Source: Betaproteobacteria bacterium UBA5582 (GTDB taxonomy: Bacteria; Pseudomonadota; Gammaproteobacteria; Burkholderiales; Rhodocyclaceae). From it: a stretch of DNA of 21,009 bases. Both the position numbers and the translations under genes were made by a program. Under the pieces are notes generated by a model, which was not told the DNA's origin, searched no databases, and saw only the letters and a program-made list of their open reading frames with translations. Every line of letters starts with the position of its first letter. The first letter of the stretch is position 1. The DNA lies in NCBI GenBank assembly GCA_002425245.1, contig DILW01000081.1:1-21009 (forward strand), in the 5' to 3' direction. Below are positions 7,219 through 14,546 of the stretch, in pieces.

Positions 7219-7661
7219 AAATCACGGTCGAAAAAAAACTCGCCACGATGGGCGAGTCTTCTCGGGATGTCGCCGGCCAGGGCAAGCATACCGAATTGCT
7301 TCTTGAGACCAAATCATGCGGTCAGGCTCATAAAAAAGCAAGGGGTCTGGACTACGCTGATCTCGAATTTGTCCGCGATCTCGTTGACCTGTTCGGCGCC
7401 GGTCGATTCGCCAGCGACAAGTACAGTCGTGGCCGCCTCGCCGGCCTGGCCGTGTGCCTCTACTCCGATCGTATCGAGATCTTCGGCCCTCTGTGCGACG
7501 AAGGGCTGGACCTGCAGGTGGTCGACTGGCTTGACGATGATCTGCCGGACTTCGGCTGGCGCGACGACCAGACCAACACGCTATTCCGGGCCAACGTACC
7601 GCTGATCGCACACCTTGCTGCTGAGGCTGCAGAGCGTGTGCTGCTGGAGGTAAAGCGATGA
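7215..7661 (+). CDS. Unknown protein in primase operon
   Basis: A 148-residue acidic protein that I do not recognise. No membrane segment, signal peptide or metal-binding cluster is visible. The central part (about 45-115) is predicted mixed alpha/beta with a conserved-looking WLDDDLPDFGW stretch and a C-terminal helix. It is joined to both neighbours by 4-bp ATGA overlaps (7215-7218 and 7658-7661), which argues for a real gene and for a role linked to replication or its control, in stoichiometry with the primase. Confidence 0.7.
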   Translation: MKITVEKKLATMGESSRDVAGQGKHTELLLETKSCGQAHKKARGLDYADLEFVRDLVDLFGAGRFASDKYSRGRLAGLAVCLYSDRIEIFGPLCDEGLDLQVVDWLDDDLPDFGWRDDQTNTLFRANVPLIAHLAAEAAERVLLEVKR

Positions 7662-10246
7662 ACGCCGCCATGACCGCACCGGCCAGCCTCGAGAAAATCC
7701 AGTCGGCTTTGAATTTCGTTTGCCCTGATGATCGCGAGACGTGGGTTCGCGTCGGAATGGCGATCAAAAGCGAAACCGCAGAAGAAGGCGAATGGCTTTG
7801 GCACGACTGGTCGAAGGGTGCCAGTTCCTACCATGAGGCTGATGCGAAGGCTGTCTGGCGCTCGATCAAGGCCGGCGGTAAGATCGGTATCGGCACCCTG
7901 TTCCACCTGGCGAAGGAAAACGGATGGTCCTGGACTCGTCCAGAGCGTCGGCTGAGCACCGCCGACATCGCCGCCATGCGCGAGGCATCGCGCCTGAAGG
8001 CAGAAGCTGCTGCCGCTGAGAAAGCGGCAGATCAAGCCAAGGCCGCAGAACTGGCCGCCGCCATCTGGAACGGTTCCGAGCCGGCTACTGCGCATCCCTA
8101 CCTGCTCCGCAAGCGCGTTTCCGCGCATGGTCTGCGCGTAGGCGTCTGGGATGTCGTCAATCGGGAGACCGGCGAGGTCCGGCGAGTCTCCAGCAATGCG
8201 CTGTTGGTGCCGATCAAGGACCGCACCGGGCGCATTCACAGCCTGCAGGCAATCCTGCCGAACAGGCCGGCGAACGGGACGGACAAGCAGTATCTGGCCG
8301 GGGGCGCTAAGGCGGGCAATTTCTACGCAATCGGCAAGCCGCAGGATCTCAACGGTCGAAAGGTCTTCATTCTGGCCGAGGGCTTCGCGACGGCCGCTTC
8401 GATCCATGAAGCGACCGGCCATGCCGTGCTGGTCTGCTTCGACGCTGGCAACCTGCTGCCCGTTGCTGCCGCTATCCGTGAGCGCCAACCAGAAGCCATC
8501 ATCCTGATCGCCGCCGACGATGACCGCTTCAGCATCAGGAAAGACGGCACGCCCTACAATCCGGGTGTCGACGCGGCCACCAAGGCAGCGCAGGAGGTCG
8601 GCGGGCTTCTGGCCATACCGCAGTTCGCCAGCCTGGACGGGGAACCGACTGACTGGAACGATCTGGCCTCTCTGGAAGGCGCAGGCGTGGTTGCTGCACA
8701 GATCGCCGCTGCGCTGGCCGGCACCCCTATCCAAGCCGAGACCGAGCCCGCCGATGAACTGGTGGGCTCGGTCGACGCACCGGAGGCAGACGCAACCGGC
8801 GCCCAGACGCAAGTGACTGATGGAAACGCCATCGCCTTCCGGCCGCCATCCCTGATCGCCGCCGATGTGCGAGACGGCACGGAATGCACCCGCCCCCTGT
8901 CCGAGACAGGTAACGCGCTCCGCCTGCTGGACATGCACGGGGAGCGCCTTCGCTTTGTCCCCGAAGCAAAGGCGTGGCTGGTGTGGCGTGACGGTGCCTG
9001 GCAATGGGATATTGATGGGGCGGCCGTTCGGGCGACTGCGGCCGATCTGCCGAATCGGATCTACAACGAGGGGGCGGCGTTCGACTTCATGGAAGCCGAG
9101 CACTTCGCCAAGTGGGCCAGGAAGAGCCAAACCGCCAAGGTGGTAGATGCTGCGGTGCGCCTGCTTTCTGATCGTGGCGAAGTCCGGCTGCCGCTGGCTG
9201 TGGTCGACAGCGATTCGATGCTCGCCGGGCTGAACAACGCACGAGAAGTCATCGACCTGACGACGGGCAAGGTCCGGCCAGCCGAACCTTCCGACCTGGT
9301 TACCAAGAGCCTGCGGGTCTCCGGGATTGGCGAAACTGCCAAGGCCTCACGCTGGCTTCAGTTCCTCGACCAAGTTTTCGGCGGTGACGAGGTGCTGATT
9401 GACTGGTTGCACCGCTGGTGTGGATACCTACTTTCTGGGAGCACGCGGGAGCAAATCATGCTCTTTTGCTTCGGGCACGGAGCCAACGGGAAGAGCATCT
9501 TCGCGGAAACCTTGCGTCACGTGCTCGGCGACTATGGGCGAAGCGTCCCGGTTGAATCGCTGTGCGAGTCCAAGCGCCAGGCCGGGGGCGCAACCCCTGA
9601 CCTTGCCGACCTGATCGGCTGCCGCCTCGCGATGAGCTCGGAAACCGAGGATGGACAGGCGCTTGCCGAGTCGCTGGTGAAATCGCTGGTTGCCGGCGAC
9701 ACGATCAGCGCCAGGCCGCTGTACGGCCGCCCTGTGCAGTTCGCCCCAGCATTCAAGCTGCTGATGCTCGGCAACCATCGGCCGGTGATCCGAGGCACCG
9801 ATAACGGCATTTGGCGCCGCATCCGCCTGGTGCCATTCAGCCGAACCTTTGGACCGGATGAGCGAGACCCGGCCCTGCTAGACAAACTCAAGGCAGAAGC
9901 GGAGCACATTGCTGCCTGGATGCTGGACGGCTGCATTGAGTGGCAGCGCCGAGGGCTCGCGGATGTACCAAGTGTTGTCGCAGCTCAGACGAAGGATTAC
10001 CGCGAAGAGCAGGATCTGGTCGGGCAGTGGCTGGCTGAACGCGTCGACTCAGGCGCTACGGCCGCAGGGTGCAAGTGCCCCAGCAAATTGCTCTACGGGG
10101 ACTACTGCGAGTGGGCCGAAGCAAATGGCTTGCGCCCGTGCTCAGCCATTGCACTCGGACGACGACTGCGCGAGCGAGGCTTTGTCAGCGAACGGAAGGC
10201 CAGCGGTCCAGAATTCCAAGGGATCGCGCTCAAACCGAAGCATTGA
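7658..10246 (+). CDS. P4-family primase-helicase (PriCT-Toprim-SF3)
   Basis: An 862-residue replication protein. Residues about 10-90 match a PriCT_2-type domain (DRETWVRVGMAIKSE). A Toprim-type primase region lies at about 230-310 (KVFILAEGFATAASI, ILIAADDD). The C-terminal part (about 560-760) is a D5/P4-type superfamily 3 helicase, with Walker A GHGANGKS (606-613), Walker B region LAMSSETE (about 657-664) and motif C-like FKLLMLGNHRPVI. The protein should prime and unwind DNA to replicate the excised element, as alpha protein does in phage P4. The start overlaps the upstream stop by 4 bp. All helicase motifs are intact. A terminator and a repeat-rich region lie just downstream. Confidence 0.93.
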   Translation: MNAAMTAPASLEKIQSALNFVCPDDRETWVRVGMAIKSETAEEGEWLWHDWSKGASSYHEADAKAVWRSIKAGGKIGIGTLFHLAKENGWSWTRPERRLSTADIAAMREASRLKAEAAAAEKAADQAKAAELAAAIWNGSEPATAHPYLLRKRVSAHGLRVGVWDVVNRETGEVRRVSSNALLVPIKDRTGRIHSLQAILPNRPANGTDKQYLAGGAKAGNFYAIGKPQDLNGRKVFILAEGFATAASIHEATGHAVLVCFDAGNLLPVAAAIRERQPEAIILIAADDDRFSIRKDGTPYNPGVDAATKAAQEVGGLLAIPQFASLDGEPTDWNDLASLEGAGVVAAQIAAALAGTPIQAETEPADELVGSVDAPEADATGAQTQVTDGNAIAFRPPSLIAADVRDGTECTRPLSETGNALRLLDMHGERLRFVPEAKAWLVWRDGAWQWDIDGAAVRATAADLPNRIYNEGAAFDFMEAEHFAKWARKSQTAKVVDAAVRLLSDRGEVRLPLAVVDSDSMLAGLNNAREVIDLTTGKVRPAEPSDLVTKSLRVSGIGETAKASRWLQFLDQVFGGDEVLIDWLHRWCGYLLSGSTREQIMLFCFGHGANGKSIFAETLRHVLGDYGRSVPVESLCESKRQAGGATPDLADLIGCRLAMSSETEDGQALAESLVKSLVAGDTISARPLYGRPVQFAPAFKLLMLGNHRPVIRGTDNGIWRRIRLVPFSRTFGPDERDPALLDKLKAEAEHIAAWMLDGCIEWQRRGLADVPSVVAAQTKDYREEQDLVGQWLAERVDSGATAAGCKCPSKLLYGDYCEWAEANGLRPCSAIALGRRLRERGFVSERKASGPEFQGIALKPKH

Positions 10247-10262
10247 AGGCGAATCTCCAGTC

Positions 10263-10288
10263 AGGCCGGGTCTTCCGGCCTTTTTATT
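10263..10288 (+). terminator. Rho-independent terminator of the primase operon
   Basis: AGGCCGG (10263-10269), loop GTCTT and CCGGCCT (10275-10281) form a perfect 7-bp stem followed by TTTTTATT, 17 bp after the primase stop codon. Confidence 0.85.
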
Positions 10289-10297
10289 GAGCAAAGA

Positions 10298-10397
10298 ATG
10301 ATCCTTATGATCCTTTTTTGCTGTTTTGGAAAAGTCCCCTAGAAAGCAAGACAGGGAAAGTTTTATGAAAAGGGGGGAAAAGGATCATTTCGATCAT
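10298..10397. repeat. Facing tandem 9-bp repeats, candidate replication origin or operator
   Basis: ATGATCCTT is repeated in perfect tandem at 10298-10306 and 10307-10315. The inverted word AAGGATCAT lies at 10380-10388, followed by a decayed copy (TTCGATCAT, 10389-10397). The 64 bp between them are AT- and purine-rich compared with surrounding DNA. Position next to a P4-type primase-helicase gene suggests an origin with iterons, as in P4 and related elements. A repressor operator is the alternative. Confidence 0.5.
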
Positions 10398-10414
10398 TCA
10401 GGCCAGTCAGCCCT

Positions 10415-10495
10415 TTGTCACGCTCGTCACCGCCCAGCCTGCCATCGGCCTGCCGGCTGTCACTGACCTGGAGCGCGTGACGATAGTCTTGTCAC
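10415..10495. promoter_or_regulatory. Cluster of GTCAC boxes before the small-terminase-like gene
   Basis: GTCAC occurs at 10417, 10426, 10459 and 10491 on the plus strand and once inverted at 10477 (GTGAC), all within 80 bp ending at the next start codon. Best copies extend to TcGTCACgC. They may be binding sites for the HTH protein encoded next. The evidence is modest because the word is short. Confidence 0.3.
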
Positions 10496-10496
10496 C

Positions 10497-11027
10497 ATGA
10501 TGGAAGACAGTCCCCAAACCAATCAGCCCGACCAGTCCGCGATCCGCGATGCGGCACGGCATCTGTACGAAACCACGCCAGCGACCTTCGATCAGGTCGG
10601 CGAAGATGTCGGCGTCTCCGGGCGCACCGTGAAGAGATGGTCTGCGGCAGATGGCGGTTGGTCGAAGTTGAGCGGGCCTGAAATCACTGCCCGAGCACAA
10701 GCGGTCGCCGACACTATCCAAACTGCCGTCACCGATCTGGGACCGCAGGCCGGCGAGGAAGAGCGCCAGGAGGTTGTTGCCCAACTCCGAACCAATGCAG
10801 CAGTCGATCAGCGGGCTGCAATCCTGGCGCGACATCGTTCCGAGTGGGGCATTGTGCGTGGCCTGGTGGCAGAGGCTGTGCGTAGCCGAGACGCAGCAGG
10901 TGCGAAGCTGGCTCTCGACGTTGGCCGGGCGCTTGACCTGGCGCAACGGGGCGAGGCTCGCGCCTGGGGTTTGGACGCTGGAGAGAATCCAGGGGGCGCT
11001 GTTACCGTCATTATCGAACGTTGTTGA
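10497..11027 (+). CDS. HTH protein resembling phage small terminase subunits
   Basis: A 176-residue protein. Residues about 14-52 form a helix-turn-helix (IRDAARHLYETTPATFDQVGE, then VSGRTVKRWS). A long helical middle follows, ending in the LAQRGEARAWGLD and VTVIIER segments that I associate with small terminase-like proteins. Small terminases bind cos/pac sites on phage DNA. No large terminase, portal or capsid gene is present, so in a satellite it could redirect helper packaging, or it may simply be a DNA-binding regulator. The start may be the ATG at 10497 or 10500; neither has a clear Shine-Dalgarno, which is odd. A terminator at 11369 could end this transcript after reading antisense through the next gene. 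Confidence 0.6.
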   Translation: MMEDSPQTNQPDQSAIRDAARHLYETTPATFDQVGEDVGVSGRTVKRWSAADGGWSKLSGPEITARAQAVADTIQTAVTDLGPQAGEEERQEVVAQLRTNAAVDQRAAILARHRSEWGIVRGLVAEAVRSRDAAGAKLALDVGRALDLAQRGEARAWGLDAGENPGGAVTVIIERC

Positions 11028-11047
11028 ACGTGACTTCTATATTGGAG

Positions 11048-11278
11048 CTAATGCCGTGATGCTGGAGCGATTATTTCTGCGCCTAAAGGCCCGCCTGTTA
11101 CTTCGGCTGCCACTAGAAGACAATCGTAAATTGCCCTTGTCGCTTGGTCATCGAATTGAACGACTAAAAGACGGCCGGATACTGGTTCGACATATTTCAG
11201 GTGCAACTCTTTCGATTTTGGATCGTAGTTCATCTCCAGTGAACCCGGCTTGATTCTGAAATTCTCATCCTCTTCCAT
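11048..11278 (-). CDS. Small unknown protein (76 aa)
   Basis: Minus-strand gene with a perfect AAGGAGG 4 nt before the ATG at 11278; a longer frame from 11311 lacks this. The 76-residue product is predicted to be beta strands followed by one helix (MNYDPKSKELHLKYVEPVSG, LLVVQFDDQATRAIYDCLLVA). No known family is recognised and there is no signal peptide. It is convergent with the HTH gene ending at 11027. The word ATCAAATT (11315-11322) lies about 40 bp upstream and resembles part of the 13-bp operator-like word, so it may share its regulation. Confidence 0.65.
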   Translation of the reverse strand: MEEDENFRIKPGSLEMNYDPKSKELHLKYVEPVSGRLLVVQFDDQATRAIYDCLLVAAEVTGGPLGAEIIAPASRH

Positions 11279-11368
11279 GCAACCTCCTTGGTACTGTCCG
11301 TTAATAAACAAGCTATCAAATTAGCATAAGCCAAGCGTTATCCGTCAGCGACCTGCCACCCAACACCC

Positions 11369-11394
11369 AGCCCGACCGTGTGCCGGGCTTTTTA
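11369..11394 (+). terminator. Rho-independent terminator before the recombinase gene
   Basis: AGCCCG (11369-11374) pairs with CGGGCT (11384-11389) and is followed by TTTTTATT. It insulates the serine-recombinase promoter from upstream plus-strand transcription. Confidence 0.7.
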
Positions 11395-11451
11395 TTGTCT
11401 GGCGTGGACAAGTTGGATGGTCAAGTTCCGGGTGGTCAATTTGACTCGCTC

Positions 11452-11464
11452 TTAATCAAATTTG
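11452..11464 (+). promoter_or_regulatory. Shared 13-bp operator-like word, copy 3 (serine recombinase)
   Basis: TTAATCAAATTTG overlaps the -35 box of the recombinase promoter, so a bound protein would be expected to repress. It is the right arm of an imperfect inverted repeat: GGTCAATTTGA (11434-11444) against TCAAATTTGACC (11456-11467). A further TGGTCAA lies at 11418. Confidence 0.62.
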
Positions 11465-11490
11465 ACCAAGCGCGGGCAAGTGGCTAATAT
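11462..11490 (+). promoter_or_regulatory. Sigma70 promoter of the serine recombinase
   Basis: TTGACC (11462-11467), a 17-nt spacer and TAATAT (11485-11490) are close to consensus. Transcription should start near 11497, leaving a leader of about 26 nt before the ATG at 11523. Confidence 0.75.
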
Positions 11491-11522
11491 GGGTATATCC
11501 AAATTAACCATTCGAGCCAGCC

Positions 11523-12161
11523 ATGACCGCCCCCGCGAAAATTGCCCGCGTTTATCTCCGAGTCTCGACCGACCAGCAAGACCTGGAGCGCCAAGAGCAG
11601 ATCGTCTCCGACGCAAAGAACAAGGGGTTCTATGTCGCCGGGGTCTATCGTGAGAAAGCCAGCGGCGCCCGCGCAGATCGCCCTGAACTGCTGCGCATGA
11701 TCGCCGACCTGCAAGAGGGCGAAGTGGTCATCGCCGAGCGCATCGACCGTATCAGCCGCCTGCCTCTGGCCGAGGCCGAAGCACTGATCGGCACCATCAA
11801 GGCCAAGGGAGCCCGCTTGGCGGTGCCTGGCGTGGTCGATCTGTCCGAACTGGCGGAGGCGTCAGATGGCGTAGCTAAGGTGGTGCTCGAAGCCGTGCAG
11901 GACATGCTGCTCAAGCTGGCGCTGCAGATGGCCCACGACGACTACGAGACGCGGCGCGAGCGGCAGTCTCAGGGGATTGCTCTGGCCAAGGACAAGGGAC
12001 GCTACACGGGCCGCCAGGCCGACACGACGAAGCACGACCTGATCCGCAAGCTGCGGGCTGCCGGCAACTCGATTGCCGAGACGGCGAAGCTGGCCAAGTG
12101 CTCACCCAGCCTGGTGAAGCTGGTGTGCCGGCCGACGCAGCCTGAGCCGGTCGCCGCCTGA
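11523..12161 (+). CDS. Small serine recombinase (resolvase/invertase family)
   Basis: A 212-residue protein. The catalytic domain (about 7-145) carries the YLRVSTDQQ motif with nucleophile Ser15 and Arg13, the ADRPELLRMI segment and the ERIDRISRL motif. The C-terminal region (about 165-205, LIRKLRAAGNSIAETAKLA) is a helix-turn-helix. It should cut and rejoin DNA by a 5'-phosphoserine mechanism, for example resolving dimers of the excised element or inverting a segment. Length is normal for resolvases. The Shine-Dalgarno is weak but the promoter is strong. The gene has its own operator-like sites and ends 10 bp from a convergent gene. An element with both tyrosine and serine recombinases probably uses this one for multimer resolution. 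Confidence 0.9.
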   Translation: MTAPAKIARVYLRVSTDQQDLERQEQIVSDAKNKGFYVAGVYREKASGARADRPELLRMIADLQEGEVVIAERIDRISRLPLAEAEALIGTIKAKGARLAVPGVVDLSELAEASDGVAKVVLEAVQDMLLKLALQMAHDDYETRRERQSQGIALAKDKGRYTGRQADTTKHDLIRKLRAAGNSIAETAKLAKCSPSLVKLVCRPTQPEPVAA

Positions 12162-12170
12162 CCCGAACTC

Positions 12171-12731
12171 CTACCGACAGCGGACCCAGCGCTTCTCGTA
12201 GCCGGGCACGTCATCAGGCCCCCAGCACCAGCCGCTAGCTTCAACCTGTGCCATCACCTTGTCACGTTCTTGGCAGGCCGATTCCCAGCTTTTCCCTCGG
12301 CCATCACGGCAGATATCGTTGAGACGGTCTGCTTGGTCGATCAGCGCCTTAGCCTTTCCAGTTGGGCCTTCTGATTTTGGAGTCTGAGCAAATTTCGACC
12401 AATCCACCCTCTCGTTTCCTGCCTTGAATAGGTTTGCGTCGTAACTGATATTGATGGGCACGCCATCTCCGAAAGACTTGCCGACTATGTGAATAGTCCC
12501 CTTGGAAACGCTCCAGCATCCATCACCGTACATTGATGCTGCCGGAAAGTTGTATGTGTCAGTGGTGGAGATAAGAACGCGATATGACCCATCCTTACAC
12601 TTTGTGTCGCTTAGCTGATACACGATTCCAGTTCGCTTGCTAATCGGGTCGATATGTTGGGCAACCATTTCGGCATGTGTCGTGGTGAGCACCAGTCCGA
12701 GCGCCGCCGCCGTAATTGTCTTAATTCTCAT
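12171..12731 (-). CDS. Predicted secreted protein with six cysteines, unknown
   Basis: A 186-residue product starting MRIKTITAAALGLVLTTTHA, a clear Sec signal peptide with likely cleavage after the Ala-x-Ala-like THA. The mature part has six Cys (TKCKD, GDGCW, NDICR, ESACQ, WCWG and the penultimate Cys), suggesting disulfides in the periplasm. A strand-rich half (about 25-110) is followed by a helical segment. AAGGAAGG precedes the ATG at 12731; an ATG 26 codons earlier would add a basic stretch before the signal peptide and is rejected. No family is recognised. It follows the gene ending at 12799 by 67 bp on the same strand and may be co-transcribed. Confidence 0.75.
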   Translation of the reverse strand: MRIKTITAAALGLVLTTTHAEMVAQHIDPISKRTGIVYQLSDTKCKDGSYRVLISTTDTYNFPAASMYGDGCWSVSKGTIHIVGKSFGDGVPINISYDANLFKAGNERVDWSKFAQTPKSEGPTGKAKALIDQADRLNDICRDGRGKSWESACQERDKVMAQVEASGWCWGPDDVPGYEKRWVRCR

Positions 12732-12798
12732 GATTTTCCTTCCTTGTGAGAAGCTACGCCTGAATATCCACCGGCACCTGAAAGCCCTGAGGGCGATA

Positions 12799-13239
12799 CT
12801 AAATTTCATCTGAAATCATCGCCTGATGCTTCAGGCTATCGTCGCTTTCCAGTCTGCCAGCCACGATCTCGAGCGCCCCACTGACGGTAGCCTCGCGGAT
12901 TGGCGACGAGTAGCCATCTGCCCAGCGCTCCGCACGTAGCAAGGTGTGGATCCAATGCCGCAGCCTATTGAATCCTGCGCTGCCCAAGTTCTCACGAGGA
13001 TGTGAGCTCATTTCCTCAAACTCTTTCATTGGCCCGAAGTCGCCACAAACGAACCCGGCCGCATATGCGCCAATGATGAAGCGCCGGTACTCCGGCAAAT
13101 CAAACCAGTCAGCGAGGCTGGTTTGCGGCCTTCGGGTGTAAGCCTCGATCAGCTCCCGCGCCAACAGGACAAGTAGTTCCACTTGGCACTCATGAACGGC
13201 TGAGCGCCGGCTGAATGGCCGGTCGATTATTCCTGCCAT
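12799..13239 (-). CDS. Unknown cytoplasmic protein (146 aa)
   Basis: A predominantly helical 146-residue protein that I do not recognise. Visible features are an Arg-rich N-terminus (DRPFSRRSAVHE), a helix LLVLLARELIEAY, the aromatic stretch WFDLPEYRRFIIGAYAAGF and an acidic tail. The hydrophobic stretches are too short and interrupted for membrane helices. The ATG at 13239 follows AGGGGGA at suitable distance. It is divergent from the coiled-coil gene (13356) across 116 bp, which must hold both promoters. Confidence 0.68.
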   Translation of the reverse strand: MAGIIDRPFSRRSAVHECQVELLVLLARELIEAYTRRPQTSLADWFDLPEYRRFIIGAYAAGFVCGDFGPMKEFEEMSSHPRENLGSAGFNRLRHWIHTLLRAERWADGYSSPIREATVSGALEIVAGRLESDDSLKHQAMISDEI

Positions 13240-13355
13240 ATTTCCCCCTGTTTATTTCCTGTTTTTTGCTCGTTCAGGCGGTGGTGACATCAGACTGGAG
13301 TTGTCGAAACGCCACGCGGCGACGACAACATCATAGTCTTTTTGGAGCAAAAACG

Positions 13356-14201
13356 ATGAGCCAACCCAACACCATTGAACAACTGAACGAACAACTCGCC
13401 GCCGCCAATACTGCGCTGGAAGAAGCGCTGGAAAACGGTGGAGATAGCACCGCCCCCCGTTACCAGATCGGCCTGATCGAGGCTGAAATCGCTGCCGCTG
13501 TTCGCCGCCAGCGTGAAGAGAAAGCAGAAGCCGAGCGCGTAGAGCGGGCCGCAATCGCCGAAGCCGCCGCCGAAGTAGCTACCCAAACGCACGATGCGGC
13601 GGTCGTCGCCGTCGAGGTTCCTGGCCTTGCTGAGTTAGCCGGCACCCCTCTTCCGGCCGTGACGCAAGATCCGGCCATCGAAGCAGCCGCCCGCGAGGTC
13701 GCCAGATGCCGCGCCACCCTGAGCGCTGCAGAAACCACATTGAAGCCGATTGCCGATCAGGCTGAACGGCTGGCCGGTCGCATGAACGAAAAGCGCGCAG
13801 CCATCGAGGCAATCAAAGCACGTCGCCTGGCCGGAGAAGAAAAGCCGAGCGATGCCGCCGAGATGGCGCTGTTGCAGGCCGATATTGATGCCCTGCAACT
13901 GCTGGTCGACGATGCCCGCCTGAAGGCCCAGAGCGCAGACAGCCGTCAACAAGCCCGCGCCGCTCTGGCTACTGCTGAGCAGCAGCTTGAACAGGCCCGC
14001 CGACAGGCCGAATACCGCGCTGCCCTGGCTCGTGTCGAGCTGGCACAGGAAGTTTTCCTGGATGCCTTTGCTGTAATGGTTCGCGCCGGTCGTGCTGCGG
14101 GCCAGTCCTCGCCTTGGGCTGCGTATAAAGCGAGCCCGAATCTGGTCCGAGCTGTAACTGGCCAGCTCGTTGCCGGTGCTAGCAATCCGTTTTTCAACTG
14201 A
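13356..14201 (+). CDS. Ala/Glu-rich coiled-coil protein, unknown
   Basis: A 281-residue protein dominated by heptad-like helices: about 5-30 (IEQLNEQLAAANTALEEAL), 45-80 (Glu/Arg-rich), 105-150 and 170-230 (ATAEQQLEQARRQAEYRAAL). The C-terminus (LVAGASNPFFN) is not helical. No signal peptide, membrane segment or enzyme motif is seen. The start has GGAG 9 nt upstream; a longer frame from 13215 crosses the divergent gene's start and is rejected. It is followed 11 bp later by the DUF5681-like gene and probably shares a transcript. The leader GTCTTTTTGGAG is nearly repeated before the third gene at 14547. The role may be structural or as a scaffold, but this is not established. Confidence 0.72.
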   Translation: MSQPNTIEQLNEQLAAANTALEEALENGGDSTAPRYQIGLIEAEIAAAVRRQREEKAEAERVERAAIAEAAAEVATQTHDAAVVAVEVPGLAELAGTPLPAVTQDPAIEAAAREVARCRATLSAAETTLKPIADQAERLAGRMNEKRAAIEAIKARRLAGEEKPSDAAEMALLQADIDALQLLVDDARLKAQSADSRQQARAALATAEQQLEQARRQAEYRAALARVELAQEVFLDAFAVMVRAGRAAGQSSPWAAYKASPNLVRAVTGQLVAGASNPFFN

Positions 14202-14212
14202 GGCTCGACGCC

Positions 14213-14467
14213 GTGTCCGAGACGCATGAATCGCAAGGCCGGTTTCCCAGAGGTCGCTCCGGCAACCCAGCCGGGCGGCCTCGCGGTGCCACCCCGGCGA
14301 AGACGTTGCAGAAGCTACTTGCCGCCGATGGTACCCAACTGATCGAGCGTGCGTTTGCGCGTGCGCACGACTCCGATGTGGTTCTGGCCTCCGTCGTCAA
14401 TCTGATTGCCGCCGCCGAGGTGGCGACGGCTCTGGCTGACGCGGTGGCCAAGGCCAAGCCCGATTAA
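14213..14467 (+). CDS. DUF5681-like small protein
   Basis: An 84-residue protein with GTG start and GAGG 9 nt upstream. Residues 10-28 (RFPRGRSGNPAGRPRGAT) fit the basic Gly/Pro motif of DUF5681 proteins, which are common in prophages and islands and have no settled function. A helical C-terminal half (about 30-82, Ala-rich) follows. The basic motif suggests nucleic-acid contact. It sits between the coiled-coil gene and the 14547 gene, all on the plus strand, with a strong terminator after it. Confidence 0.7.
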   Translation: MSETHESQGRFPRGRSGNPAGRPRGATPAKTLQKLLAADGTQLIERAFARAHDSDVVLASVVNLIAAAEVATALADAVAKAKPD

Positions 14468-14500
14468 CTATGGCTCGCCGCCTTGCTCCGGCGGCATTTC

Positions 14501-14536
14501 CCCGGCGGGTAGATTCCTGCCTGCCGGGTCTTTTTT
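14501..14536 (+). terminator. Strong terminator abutting a Shine-Dalgarno
   Basis: CCCGGCGGGTAG (14501-14512), loop ATTC and CTGCCTGCCGGG (14517-14528) pair over 12 bp with two G-T wobbles, followed by TCTTTTTT. The GGAGG of the next gene starts at 14537, directly after the last T. This arrangement would act as an attenuator for the downstream gene unless that gene is transcribed by read-through. Confidence 0.75.
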
Positions 14537-14546
14537 GGAGGCACAA

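Noticed and set aside
7460..9130. A 556-codon minus-strand open frame opposite the primase-helicase
   Set aside because: Antisense to a gene with intact PriCT and Toprim segments; no start context or known motif.
11434..11467. Serine-recombinase res site
   Set aside because: One imperfect inverted repeat overlapping the -35 box is more like an operator; three dimer-binding subsites expected of a res site were not found.
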